From an uncultured Oscillospiraceae bacterium (GTDB lineage Bacteria; Bacillota; Clostridia; Oscillospirales; Oscillospiraceae), in NCBI GenBank assembly GCA_958426425.1, contig CATZYY010000120.1, positions 1 through 7,410 on the forward strand: a stretch of DNA of 7,410 nt, read 5' to 3'. The position numbers and the translations under genes were made by a program. Positions within the stretch are counted from its first letter, which is position 1. Each line of letters opens with the position of its first letter. Shown here one piece after another: positions 1-5,826 of the stretch. Under the pieces are notes generated by a model that searched no databases, was not told the DNA's origin, and worked only from the letters and a program-made list of their open reading frames with translations.

Positions 1-212
1 CCGCCGTACTTCTCGGCGGTGCCGAAGTCGATGGTCAGGGCCTTGCAGTGGCCGATGTGCAGGTAGCCGTTGGGTTCCGGTGGAAAACGGGTGTGGACGG
101 TCATGCCCTGGTACTGTCCGCCGGGGCCGATGTCCTCCTCGATAAAGGTATGGATGAAGTTGCGGCCGCCCTCCGGAGTCTCCTCCGGGGCGATGGTGCG
201 TTCCTCCGCCAT
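1..212 (-). CDS. glnS: Glutaminyl-tRNA synthetase, N-terminal part
   Basis: This is the start of a class I glutaminyl-tRNA synthetase, which charges tRNA-Gln with glutamine in the cytoplasm. Seventy full codons are inside the window and the gene runs off its left edge. Visible family marks are the NFIHTFIEEDIGPGG segment (residues 18-32), TVHTRFPPEPNGYLHIGH (38-55) and the class I HIGH signature at residues 52-55, which binds ATP. The PPEPNGYLHIGH wording fits GlnRS and argues against bacterial GluRS. The ATG at 210-212 is preceded by AGGAAGGG at a workable distance. The gene has its own promoter and a roughly 300-base leader. Many Firmicutes make Gln-tRNA only through GatCAB, so a GlnRS gene is a lineage marker (family knowledge, not tested here). 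Confidence 0.95.
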   Translation of the reverse strand, partial: MAEERTIAPEETPEGGRNFIHTFIEEDIGPGGQYQGMTVHTRFPPEPNGYLHIGHCKALTIDFGTAEKYG

Positions 213-512
213 GCGCTGTCAATCCCTTCCTGTTGCAGATTTGGTCGTAGCCGTTCCATTATCATGTGTACTGAACAAAGCCACTTTGCATTGCAAACCT
301 TGGCTTTCAATGCTTGTGGCTTTGTCCAAGTGCAAGGATTTCAGGCAGCGCTGCCCAAAACCTTTGCTCCTTCCGCCGGAGCGCCGACGCGTTTCAACGG
401 AAATACGCATTGTAACAACGTCTGAATTTTATAAAAGCATCTAATAGGAGCTGCTTTTGTAAAATTACGCAGCCATTGCTGCGCAAATCAACCGCTGCGC
501 GATTGATTCAGT
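213..512 (-). promoter_or_regulatory. Long structured 5' leader of glnS
   Basis: About 300 bases separate the predicted glnS transcription start from its ATG, with no convincing gene. The best structure is at 275-325: a perfect 10-bp outer stem (ACAAAGCCAC with GTGGCTTTGT), a small asymmetric internal loop, a 6-bp inner stem (GCATTG with CAATGC) and a 14-base loop. Other inverted repeats are CGCAGC-CATT-GCTGCG at 468-483 and the palindrome GGCAGCGCTGCC near 343-355. I found no T-box signature (no AGGGTGG..CCGCG-like block) and no U-tract after the main hairpin, so a T-box or a simple attenuator is not supported. An extended -10 (TG-T-TACAAT) near 411-420 could start a shorter transcript of roughly 190 bases. 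Confidence 0.4.
275..325 (-). repeat. Long imperfect hairpin in the glnS leader
   Basis: The arms 275-284 and 316-325 are perfectly complementary over 10 bp, and 288-293 pairs with 308-313 over 6 bp. They are separated by a 3/2-base internal loop and closed by a 14-base loop. The structure lies about 63 bases upstream of the glnS start codon. No run of T follows it on either strand, so it is not a normal intrinsic terminator. It may be a regulatory or mRNA-stabilising fold, but its function is unknown. Confidence 0.6.
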
Positions 513-519
513 AGGCATT

Positions 520-548
520 ATTATACCGGCTTCCCTCCCAAATTGCAA
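520..548 (-). promoter_or_regulatory. Sigma-A type promoter for glnS
   Basis: On the minus strand TTGCAA (543-548, four of six matches to the -35 consensus) is followed by exactly 17 bases and a perfect TATAAT -10 (520-525). Transcription would start near 512 and run into glnS. It sits just downstream of the 593-620 terminator, which is what a boundary between two transcription units should look like. A 5-bp inverted repeat (533-537 with 549-553) brackets the -35 and could be an operator or chance. Confidence 0.65.
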
Positions 549-560
549 GAGGGGGCTTCA

Positions 561-574
561 CCGCAAAAAAGCGG
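561..574. repeat. Short hairpin CCGC-N6-GCGG
   Basis: A 4-bp stem with a six-base loop (A6 on plus, T6 on minus) lies between the strong terminator and the glnS promoter. It may add to termination of the upstream operon, since a T-rich stretch is embedded in it, but on its own it is too weak to call. Confidence 0.3.
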
Positions 575-592
575 AACCGTTGGCTTTGACGC

Positions 593-620
593 AAAAAAAG
601 CCCTCCCCGAAGGGAAGGCT
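593..620 (-). terminator. Intrinsic terminator of the comEC-holA operon
   Basis: Read on the minus strand, a 9-bp stem AGCCUUCCC / GGGAGGGCU (one internal U-G wobble) closes a UUCG tetraloop and is followed at once by seven U residues. This is a textbook rho-independent terminator. It ends transcription coming from the DUF6514 gene about 280 bases upstream and protects the glnS promoter from read-through. Confidence 0.9.
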
Positions 621-900
621 TGAACCGCACTGAGCGGGGTATAGAATTCGACCATGCCATCTTGGCTGAATGGTGAAAAATCCTGCGGATACAGACTCCG
701 CTCCCACCAAATTTTGATAGCTGCACAAAGACTGGGCAGATGCGGATGCCAACTTTCCAAATCAGGAATATGGGAACATCAGACCAGGCAGGGGCAGGCC
801 CTGCGCAGCCAATTCGGAACAGATACTCACACACTTGCCGGACTCACAATCCAGCCTTAACAATCTTTTGGGGAAAGCATGTTTCTGTGGCCAGTATCCC
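621..900 (-). other. 280-base untranslated stretch between DUF6514 gene and terminator
   Basis: No reading frame here has both a ribosome binding site and protein-like composition; the longest frames on both strands look random. The base composition is less GC-rich than the neighbouring genes. Because the terminator lies at its far end, the stretch would be transcribed as a long 3' tail, or as a separate small RNA if it has its own promoter. I see no clean -35/-10 pair and no tRNA, tmRNA, SRP or RNase P signature. Confidence 0.4.
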
Positions 901-1149
901 CTATACCAGCAGCCAGTCCTCCACCACGTCCCTGAGGCCCGCCGGGGTCACACCGCCCCGCCGCAGACCCTCCAGCAGTGACAATGCCCGGTGCTGCACC
1001 ACCGTGATGCCGCAAATGGCCGCCCGCTGACCGAACCCTTCCAGCAGCACGCCGTAATTTTCTCCCAGGCCCTCCACCTCCTCCACCAGAAGGTGATAGT
1101 TCAACGTCTCGCCGCCCAACCGGCGGCTTCCCATGAAGACGCTTCGCAT
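901..1149 (-). CDS. DUF6514-like small protein, 82 aa
   Basis: This short protein (MRSVFMGSRRLGG...) resembles DUF6514 proteins of Clostridia: a compact N-terminal beta-rich part with YGVLLEG around residues 33-39, a central QRAAICGITVVQHRA stretch and a C-terminal helix ending in LRDVVEDWLL. The biochemical role of the family is unknown to me. I chose the ATG at 1147-1149 because GGGGGAGG at 1157-1164 sits 7 bases upstream; an in-frame ATG 17 codons earlier lies before that site and would add an unconserved Gly-rich tail. It is the last gene before the 593-620 terminator, 98 bases after the TOPRIM gene, and has a candidate Spo0A box upstream. The family assignment is from memory of the sequence pattern. 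Confidence 0.7.
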   Translation of the reverse strand: MRSVFMGSRRLGGETLNYHLLVEEVEGLGENYGVLLEGFGQRAAICGITVVQHRALSLLEGLRRGGVTPAGLRDVVEDWLLV

Positions 1150-1190
1150 GCTCCTTCCTCCCCCGCCTTCACCGTTTCCGTTCATGGGAG

Positions 1191-1227
1191 AGCATAGCAC
1201 TGAAGTCCAGGGGAAATTTGTCGAAAT
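1191..1227 (-). promoter_or_regulatory. Candidate Spo0A box and sigma-A promoter upstream of the DUF6514 gene
   Basis: TTTGTCGAAAT at 1217-1227 (plus strand) contains the 7-base Spo0A box TGTCGAA exactly, with the usual T/A-rich flanks. On the minus strand TATGCT at 1191-1196 could be a -10 element; the -35 position 17 bases upstream (1214-1219) is a poor match and is partly overlapped by the box. This is the geometry of Spo0A-activated sigma-A promoters. The region lies in the only real gap of the operon. The box is a direct observation; its use is inferred. Confidence 0.4.
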
Positions 1228-1247
1228 CCGTCGGCCGTCTGGGAAAT

Positions 1248-1856
1248 TTATAATTCCTGCTCCCCTTTTTCCATCAGCTCCAGAAAGGCCCGGCGGCCGT
1301 AGAGCAGGTTCAGCGCCTCCAGCATGCCGTTGGCGGTCAGGTGGGCCGGCAGGTCCAGACGCCTGAGCAGCGCCTGCCGCTTCTCCGCGCTGCCCTCTCC
1401 GCCGGCAAGCCCCAGGGCGAAAAGGTCTGCCTTGGTGATGGGAGGCTCCGGCGGCGCCGTCTCCTCCCCTGTCCCGTCTTCAAAGGTGGCGCCGCAGCGG
1501 CGCAGGGCCTCCAGCAGCACCTCCGGCCGCATACCCTCCACCCCCAGCGTCCCGGCCTTGCCGGGGCGGCGCTTGCGCCGCTCCTTGCCGGCGATGTCGG
1601 GGATATAGGCCTGCTTCACCCGGTCCTTCGGCAGGGCGCCCTTGAGATAGTTGCGCAGCACGAAGCCGGCGCCGTCGCTGTCGGTGAGGACGATGAGGCC
1701 CCGCTCCTGGGCAAGGCGCCGGAGAAAGGCCAATTTCTCCCGGTCGTTGAACACGGCAAAGCCCCCCAGGGTCACCACCGTGGCGTCCACCACCTGGGAG
1801 ACCGTGTTCTTGTCGTAGCGGCCCTCCACCACGATCACTTCCCGGACCTTTCTCAT
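1248..1856 (-). CDS. TOPRIM/DUF4093 protein, ribonuclease M5 (RnmV)-like
   Basis: A 202-residue protein with an N-terminal TOPRIM domain, the Mg-binding nucleotidyl-hydrolase fold shared by RNase M5, primases and topoisomerases. Catalytic residues are visible: E11 in VVEGRYD and the DxD pair D59/D61 in LTDSDGAG, followed by the basic GKERRKRRPGKAG segment (about 90-103) and LGVEGM. The C-terminal half (about 110-200) resembles the DUF4093 domain often attached to this TOPRIM type. RNase M5 matures 5S rRNA, and these proteins are often annotated as RnmV. However, the signature here is DSDGAG rather than the DPDxPGE of Bacillus RnmV, and ksgA is not next to it, so 5S maturation is a guess. The start ATG overlaps the holA stop by four bases (ATGA), which implies coupled translation; the upstream SD is weak. 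Confidence 0.85.
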   Translation of the reverse strand: MRKVREVIVVEGRYDKNTVSQVVDATVVTLGGFAVFNDREKLAFLRRLAQERGLIVLTDSDGAGFVLRNYLKGALPKDRVKQAYIPDIAGKERRKRRPGKAGTLGVEGMRPEVLLEALRRCGATFEDGTGEETAPPEPPITKADLFALGLAGGEGSAEKRQALLRRLDLPAHLTANGMLEALNLLYGRRAFLELMEKGEQEL

Positions 1857-2908
1857 GTCTTCACCGCCCCCAGCCGCACCAGCAGCAGCTTCAGCTCGCC
1901 CACGCCGTCCAGGCCCCGCTGGCTTTTCATCCGCTTATCCAGCACCTGACACATCTTCACCGCGTCGGCGCACCAGGCGGTGGTGGTCCGCCGGGCGGCG
2001 CTCAGCAGCAGCTTTGCCTGGTAGTCGGACTTCATGCCCCACAGCTCCATGAGCCACGTCCGGTCCTTGCCGCCGTCGATGGCAAGGCGGGCGGTATACA
2101 GCCGCCGCAGCTGACTGCCCAGGGTGGCCAAAATCAAAATGGGCTCCGTCTGCATCTTCAAAAGGTCCCCTAAAATCCGGGCGGCGGTGTCGAAGTCCCG
2201 GCCGATCACCGCGTCGGACAGCTTGAACACCTCCGCCGACAGCACCGGGTCGGCCACGGCGTCCACATCCGCCTGGGTGATCCGGGGGCCCTTGGCGTAG
2301 GCGGCGATCTTGGCGATCTCCGGCACCAGGCCGGTCATGAGCCCGCCGCACAAAAATACCAGATACTCCGCCGTCTGCCGGTCGATCTCCTTGTCCAACG
2401 CCCGGAACCGCCGGGCAATCCACACCAGCAAATCCCCGCTCTCCGCCGGGCGGAACTCCACTGCCTCCACATGGTCGGCGATGGCCTTGCACAGGTGCTT
2501 CATGGTACGGTCCGGCTTGTAGGCCACGGTGTCGTACACGAACACCACGCAGCAGTAGGGCGGCACGTCGCTGAAAAACTCCACCAGCAGCTCCCGCTGG
2601 TCCTTGTTCAGCTTGAAGATGTCCATGTCCGTCACGGCGATCATGGTCCGCTGGGCCATCATGGGCATGGCCTCCGCCATCTCGGAAAGCTGCTGCACCG
2701 TCAGGTCCTTGCCCTCCAGGGCGTGGTAGTTGAACTCCTCCGCCCCGGCGGGGATCAGTACCTCCCGCAGCCGCCGCAGGTAGTACTCCCGCAGGTAGCT
2801 CTCCTCCCCGTAGAAGATATAAGCGCTGCCGGGGGTGCCCTCCGCCAAATCCTTTTTCAGTTTCTGAAAGGCCGGGCTGGACCCGGACTCCTTTTTCCTA
2901 GTCGCCAT
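1853..2908 (-). CDS. holA: DNA polymerase III delta subunit
   Basis: This 351-residue protein matches the clamp-loader delta subunit, which opens the beta sliding clamp for loading at primer-template junctions. Evidence is the degenerate nucleotide-binding-like opening SAYIFYGEESYLREYYLRRL (28-47), the ALEGKDLTVQQLSEMAEAMPMM stretch (63-84) that leads into the beta-clamp contact region, and a helical C-terminal collar domain with SQLRRLYTARLAI. The length is normal for HolA (about 330-350). The ATG at 2906-2908 lies inside the 3' end of comEC with AAGGAG six bases upstream, so the overlap of 11 bases is real. The comEC-holA order is a familiar Firmicutes arrangement; rpsT, a common next gene there, is replaced here by the TOPRIM gene. 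Confidence 0.93.
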   Translation of the reverse strand: MATRKKESGSSPAFQKLKKDLAEGTPGSAYIFYGEESYLREYYLRRLREVLIPAGAEEFNYHALEGKDLTVQQLSEMAEAMPMMAQRTMIAVTDMDIFKLNKDQRELLVEFFSDVPPYCCVVFVYDTVAYKPDRTMKHLCKAIADHVEAVEFRPAESGDLLVWIARRFRALDKEIDRQTAEYLVFLCGGLMTGLVPEIAKIAAYAKGPRITQADVDAVADPVLSAEVFKLSDAVIGRDFDTAARILGDLLKMQTEPILILATLGSQLRRLYTARLAIDGGKDRTWLMELWGMKSDYQAKLLLSAARRTTTAWCADAVKMCQVLDKRMKSQRGLDGVGELKLLLVRLGAVKT

Positions 2909-5168
2909 GGTCGTCTCCTTGATTCCAGGATAGCCGCACCGTGCCCTGCAGGTCCGTGCGGCAGATACGCACCCCCGCGGCGCTCAGCCGCCGCAGGGCC
3001 TCAATGCTGGGATGTCCGTAAGAGTTGCTGCCCACGCTGATCACCGCCGTCTCCGGCTCCGCCGCCTCCAGCAGCAGCGCCGAGGTGGCGTTTTTGGACC
3101 CGTGATGGCCCGCCACCAGCGCGTCGATGCCGTCCGCACCGTAAGTCTCCACCAATCGCTCCTCCGTGGCGGCATCCATGTCCCCGGTGATCAGCAGGCC
3201 GAAGTCCCCGCAGTCCGTCCGAAGGGAGAGGCCCAGCTCGTTGCTCTCCTCCCCGTCGCCCAGGGGCGGGTACACCGTCATCTCCGCATGACCCAGGGGC
3301 AGCGCCGTCAGGTCCGTCACATAGGTCACGGGCACGGCGTGGTTTTCCGCCAGCGTCTCCACCCAGGTCCGGGTGTCGGACCCCGCCTCCGTATCCGGCA
3401 GCAAGAGGGTCTCCACCTCCACCCGGGACAGCAGCTCCTCCAGTCCGTTGACGTGGTCGGTGTCGTAGTGGGTCAGCAGCAGATAGTCCAGCTCCCGGCA
3501 GCCCATGGAGGACAGGTAGTCCCCGGCGGTGCCGCCGGCACTGTACCAGCTGTTGCTGCTGCCGCAGTCCACCAGGGCGAATTCCCCGCCGGAGCACAGC
3601 GCCACGCTCTGCCCCTGCCCCACGTCCAGCACCAGGGCGGTGAAGTCGTCCCGCCGGTAATACGCCTCCCCCAGCTTCACGGTGACCGCCAAGGCGGCTG
3701 CCGCCATCAGGGCGGCGGAGGCGTACCGGCGTCTTGGCCCGGACCTCATGGCCCAGGCGGCACCAAAGAGGATGTACACATACCCCAGCCAATATTTCAG
3801 ATAGGGGTTGGCCAGATACAGCGCGTGATAGGGCAGCCCCGCCAAACAGCGGGCCACGGTGAGAATATACCACACCAGCGCCCCCGGCGCCAGTGCCAAA
3901 ATGGACGCAAGCCCAGGCAGCAAAAAGCCCAACACCGCCGTTCCCAGCCCCAGCATGAAAGTGAAACTAGCCGCCCACAGGCACAGCAGGTTGCTGATGG
4001 GCGACACCAGCACCAGAAAGCCGAAGTACCCGGCGCTCAGAGGCACCGTGAACACCAGGGCGCCCAGGGAGGCGGAAAAACTAGCCGCCGCAAAGCGGAA
4101 CACCCTGCCGTGTTTCCGCCCGCCCAGCAGCAGCCGGTACAGCCGGTCAGTCACCGCCAGGATGCCCGCCATGGCGGCAAAGGACAGCTGCAGGCTGATG
4201 GAGGCGGCGGCAAAGGGGTTCACCAGCAAAATGCCAAAAAGGGCGGCGCACAGCGACGTGACCCCGTCCCCTTCCCGGCGGAACAGCGGCGCCGCGACCA
4301 GCAGGCTCAGCATGACGCAGGCCCGGACCACCGAGGGGCTGCACCCGGTCAGCAGAGCGTAGAACACCAGCCCCGGCAGCACCAGCGCCGCCAGCAGACG
4401 CCGGCGGTGGCGGCCCGCCAGGGTCTCCCCTATGGCCAGCAGAAAGCCGCAGTGGAGGCCGGACACAGCCAGAATGTGATAGAGGCCCGCCTCGGACAGG
4501 TCCGAGGACGCCTGCTGGGAAAGGCCGCTCTTATCCCCGGTGAGGATAGCGGTCAGGAAGGCGGCGGTGTCCCCGCTCCACAGCTCCCCGATCTGCCGCC
4601 GCAGGGCGGCTCCGGCCCGGGCGGGCCACCACCGGGGCGCGTCCATGGTGCCCGTTCCGTATTCCGGCTCCCCTCTCTGATACGCCAGTAAAAAGACGCC
4701 CTTGGAGGTAAAAGTGGTGATGTCGTCGTCCCGGATGCGGGCGGCGCTCTGGAAGGACACCAGGTCCCGCACCGTCTGCCCCGGCGATAGGTCCAGCAGG
4801 GCCTCGTCCCCGTAGTAGACGGCCTTGCCCAGGGAGTACCCCTCCAGCTTCACCGTCACCTTGGCGCCGTAGTCGGTGGGGGCGGCGTAGTCGCAGAGGG
4901 TCATGGTCACCGCCTGCTCCGTGCCGGACAGGGCCTCCAGAGGCCGCTGGACCTGCCGGACATAGAGCCAGTTCCAGCTGAAGGCCAGGGACAGAGCGCA
5001 CAGGGCCAGCAGTCCCCGTTTCCGCCAGGGCCCCGGCAGTGTCCGGGTCAAAAAGGCCGCAGCCAGACAGCCCGCCGCGGCAAAGGGCTGCCACGCCGGA
5101 CCCGGCAGATATTGGGCAAGGAAGATCCCCAGGGCGAAGGCCCCGGAGAAGGCGGCCAGTTTCCTCAT
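2898..5168 (-). CDS. comEC: ComEC/Rec2 family DNA-uptake channel protein
   Basis: A 756-residue integral membrane protein of the ComEC/Rec2 family, which carries transforming single-stranded DNA across the cytoplasmic membrane. Three parts are visible. Residues 1-70 contain N-terminal membrane segments and are followed by a soluble DUF4131/OB-fold-like region (about 80-170). The competence domain (about 200-500) has many hydrophobic helices and the signature LSEAGLYHILAVSGLH (224-239). The C-terminal metallo-beta-lactamase domain (about 505-750) starts with LVLDVGQGQS and has LTHYDTDHVNGL (H567, D569, D571, H572), TGD (D663), AGHHGSKNATS (H688, H689) and YGHPS (H719). All metal-ligand motifs look intact. 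The ATG overlaps the stop of the XRE gene by four bases (ATGA) and lacks a good SD of its own, so translation is probably coupled. No comEA lies upstream. The gene being intact does not show that the host is naturally competent. Confidence 0.95.
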   Translation of the reverse strand: MRKLAAFSGAFALGIFLAQYLPGPAWQPFAAAGCLAAAFLTRTLPGPWRKRGLLALCALSLAFSWNWLYVRQVQRPLEALSGTEQAVTMTLCDYAAPTDYGAKVTVKLEGYSLGKAVYYGDEALLDLSPGQTVRDLVSFQSAARIRDDDITTFTSKGVFLLAYQRGEPEYGTGTMDAPRWWPARAGAALRRQIGELWSGDTAAFLTAILTGDKSGLSQQASSDLSEAGLYHILAVSGLHCGFLLAIGETLAGRHRRRLLAALVLPGLVFYALLTGCSPSVVRACVMLSLLVAAPLFRREGDGVTSLCAALFGILLVNPFAAASISLQLSFAAMAGILAVTDRLYRLLLGGRKHGRVFRFAAASFSASLGALVFTVPLSAGYFGFLVLVSPISNLLCLWAASFTFMLGLGTAVLGFLLPGLASILALAPGALVWYILTVARCLAGLPYHALYLANPYLKYWLGYVYILFGAAWAMRSGPRRRYASAALMAAAALAVTVKLGEAYYRRDDFTALVLDVGQGQSVALCSGGEFALVDCGSSNSWYSAGGTAGDYLSSMGCRELDYLLLTHYDTDHVNGLEELLSRVEVETLLLPDTEAGSDTRTWVETLAENHAVPVTYVTDLTALPLGHAEMTVYPPLGDGEESNELGLSLRTDCGDFGLLITGDMDAATEERLVETYGADGIDALVAGHHGSKNATSALLLEAAEPETAVISVGSNSYGHPSIEALRRLSAAGVRICRTDLQGTVRLSWNQGDDHGD

Positions 5169-5392
5169 GGTTTGCCCGGATGGGGCGGCGTGGGGTCGTC
5201 GGTCCGGCCCAGGAGGTAGTCAGTGCTGACATGGTAGAAATCGGCCAGTTTGATGATGTGCTCCAGAGGAAAGCTCCGGTTTCCCTTCTCGTACCGGCGA
5301 TACACGTTGGGATGGATGCCCAGGTACTCCGCAACTTTCTTCTGCGTATAGTCCCGATCCTCCCGCAAATCATAAACCCTTCGCAGATACAA
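5165..5392 (-). CDS. XRE-family helix-turn-helix regulator, 75 aa
   Basis: A single-domain DNA-binding protein of the XRE/Cro-C1 type. The pattern DLREDRDYTQKKVAEYLGIHPNVYRRYEKGNR...LADFYHVSTDYLLGRTDD is characteristic, with helix 2 at about residues 15-24 and the recognition helix at about 26-36. A short Pro-rich tail follows. I chose the TTG at 5390-5392 because GAGGTGAT at 5397-5404 is an excellent anti-SD match 8 bases (from GAGG) before it; a GTG three codons earlier lies inside that SD itself and is unlikely. The stop overlaps the comEC start by four bases, making this the first gene of the operon and a candidate autoregulator of comEC and holA. Its actual target is not shown by the sequence. 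Confidence 0.88.
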   Translation of the reverse strand: MYLRRVYDLREDRDYTQKKVAEYLGIHPNVYRRYEKGNRSFPLEHIIKLADFYHVSTDYLLGRTDDPTPPHPGKP

Positions 5393-5396
5393 CCAA

Positions 5397-5429
5397 ATCA
5401 CCTCAAAGAGAGGTTACCATTTGGTTTCC
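5397..5429 (-). promoter_or_regulatory. SD with sequestering inverted repeat and candidate XRE operator
   Basis: On the minus strand ACCTC (5410-5414) can pair with GAGGT (5400-5404) across the five-base loop TCTTT, which would hide the Shine-Dalgarno of the XRE gene in the mRNA. Next to it, 5412-5429 is an imperfect 18-bp palindrome (TGGTAACC on one arm, TGGTTTCC on the other, six of eight matching). Such dyads before XRE genes often serve as operators for autoregulation. Both roles are inferred. No convincing -35/-10 pair was found in 5430-5520. Confidence 0.35.
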
Positions 5430-5561
5430 TTCTTATGCGAAAAGTGAGCCGAACGGTTTGTCTAATTCCATATCCTACACGCAGCGCATCTGGTAAAGCG
5501 CCAAGGTGTGCCTATTCACAAGCCTCTTCCCCACAGCCGCCATCCCGTCAGGGAACGCACA

Positions 5562-5588
5562 GCGGCGGGGCTCCGGGAGCCCCGCCGC
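5562..5588. terminator. Strong GC hairpin downstream of the HIT region
   Basis: A perfect 11-bp stem (5562-5572 with 5578-5588, GCGGCGGGGCT / AGCCCCGCCGC) closes a five-base loop. There is no real U-tract on either side (only CCTTT on plus, TGTG on minus), so it is not a standard intrinsic terminator. It could still stop or stabilise the transcript coming from the HIT gene, lying after the duplicated HIT end and before the XRE gene. Confidence 0.45.
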
Positions 5589-5601
5589 CTTTGATCGGTT
5601 T

Positions 5602-5676
5602 TCAGCCCGGAGGCCACGTCAGTCATCGCCGCAGAGAACATGGAAGTGCAAATGGAACACGCTTTGACCCGCCTGC
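5602..5676 (-). pseudogene. Duplicated 3' end of the HIT gene
   Basis: This is a second copy of the last part of the HIT gene at 5827-6165. Bases 5638-5676 are identical (39/39) to 5864-5902 and encode the QAGQSVFHLHFHV segment with the whole HxHxH motif. Bases 5602-5621 are identical (20/20) to 5827-5846. Between them a 16-17 base patch differs at many positions and by one indel, so in the HIT frame this copy ends early, reading HLHFHVLCGDD then TGA. The match stops abruptly at 5677, where the GC hairpin begins. There is no start codon or upstream HIT domain, so it is a fragment and not a second gene. Confidence 0.85.
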
Positions 5677-5679
5677 GTG

Positions 5680-5811
5680 CCCCACCGGGCACAGCCCGGC
5701 GGGGACCCCGTTTCATTTGAAATGCTCGGCGGAAGTGAATTCCGCCTCCGCCAAGGTTTTGCTGCGCAAAACACTTGAACGCCGCAAGGCGGCGCGGCCC
5801 CGCTGGGGCCG
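5680..5811 (-). repeat. Array of six packed hairpins between HIT gene and its duplicated end
   Basis: Six inverted repeats follow each other within 132 bases: 5680-5704 (11-bp stem, one A-C mismatch on plus that is a G-U pair in minus-strand RNA), 5714-5724 (CATTT-G-AAATG), 5728-5746 (GGCGGAA/TTCCGCC), 5756-5772 (GTTTTGC/GCAAAAC), 5780-5794 (CGCCGC/GCGGCG) and 5795-5811 (CGGCCCC/GGGGCCG). Most have three- to five-base loops and very short spacers. There are no coding features. Together with the flanking HIT duplicates this forms a unit of about 225 bases. The first hairpin shares its core with those at 7125-7158 and 7339-7367. Confidence 0.75.
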
Positions 5812-5826
5812 TGGGCTCGCAGGCCA

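Noticed and set aside
219..410. 63-codon minus-strand frame as an upstream peptide of glnS
   Set aside because: No Shine-Dalgarno before its ATG, Arg/Ser/Gly-rich random composition, and it ends six bases before the glnS start codon. A leader peptide cannot be excluded but is not supported.
213..620. T-box riboswitch controlling glnS
   Set aside because: The conserved AGGGTGG..ACCGCG block is absent, and the terminator at 593-620 lies upstream of the glnS promoter, so it cannot attenuate that transcript.
508..834. 108-codon minus-strand frame over the terminator and glnS promoter
   Set aside because: It starts with GTG without an SD and reads straight through a strong terminator and a -35/-10 promoter; composition is not protein-like.
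1225..1265. Sigma-H type promoter (GCAGGAATT) before the DUF6514 gene
   Set aside because: The -35-like motif overlaps the end of the TOPRIM gene and the only -10-like match (GACGGATTT) is several bases too far away.
3012..4691. 559-codon open frame on the plus strand opposite comEC
   Set aside because: It is an antisense shadow of the GC-rich comEC gene: Gln/His/Gly-rich composition, no ribosome binding site and no recognisable domain, while the minus frame has all ComEC motifs.
5562..5826. CRISPR array or classical insertion sequence
   Set aside because: The hairpins are all different in sequence with irregular spacing, no repeated spacers occur, and there is no transposase or cas gene in the window.
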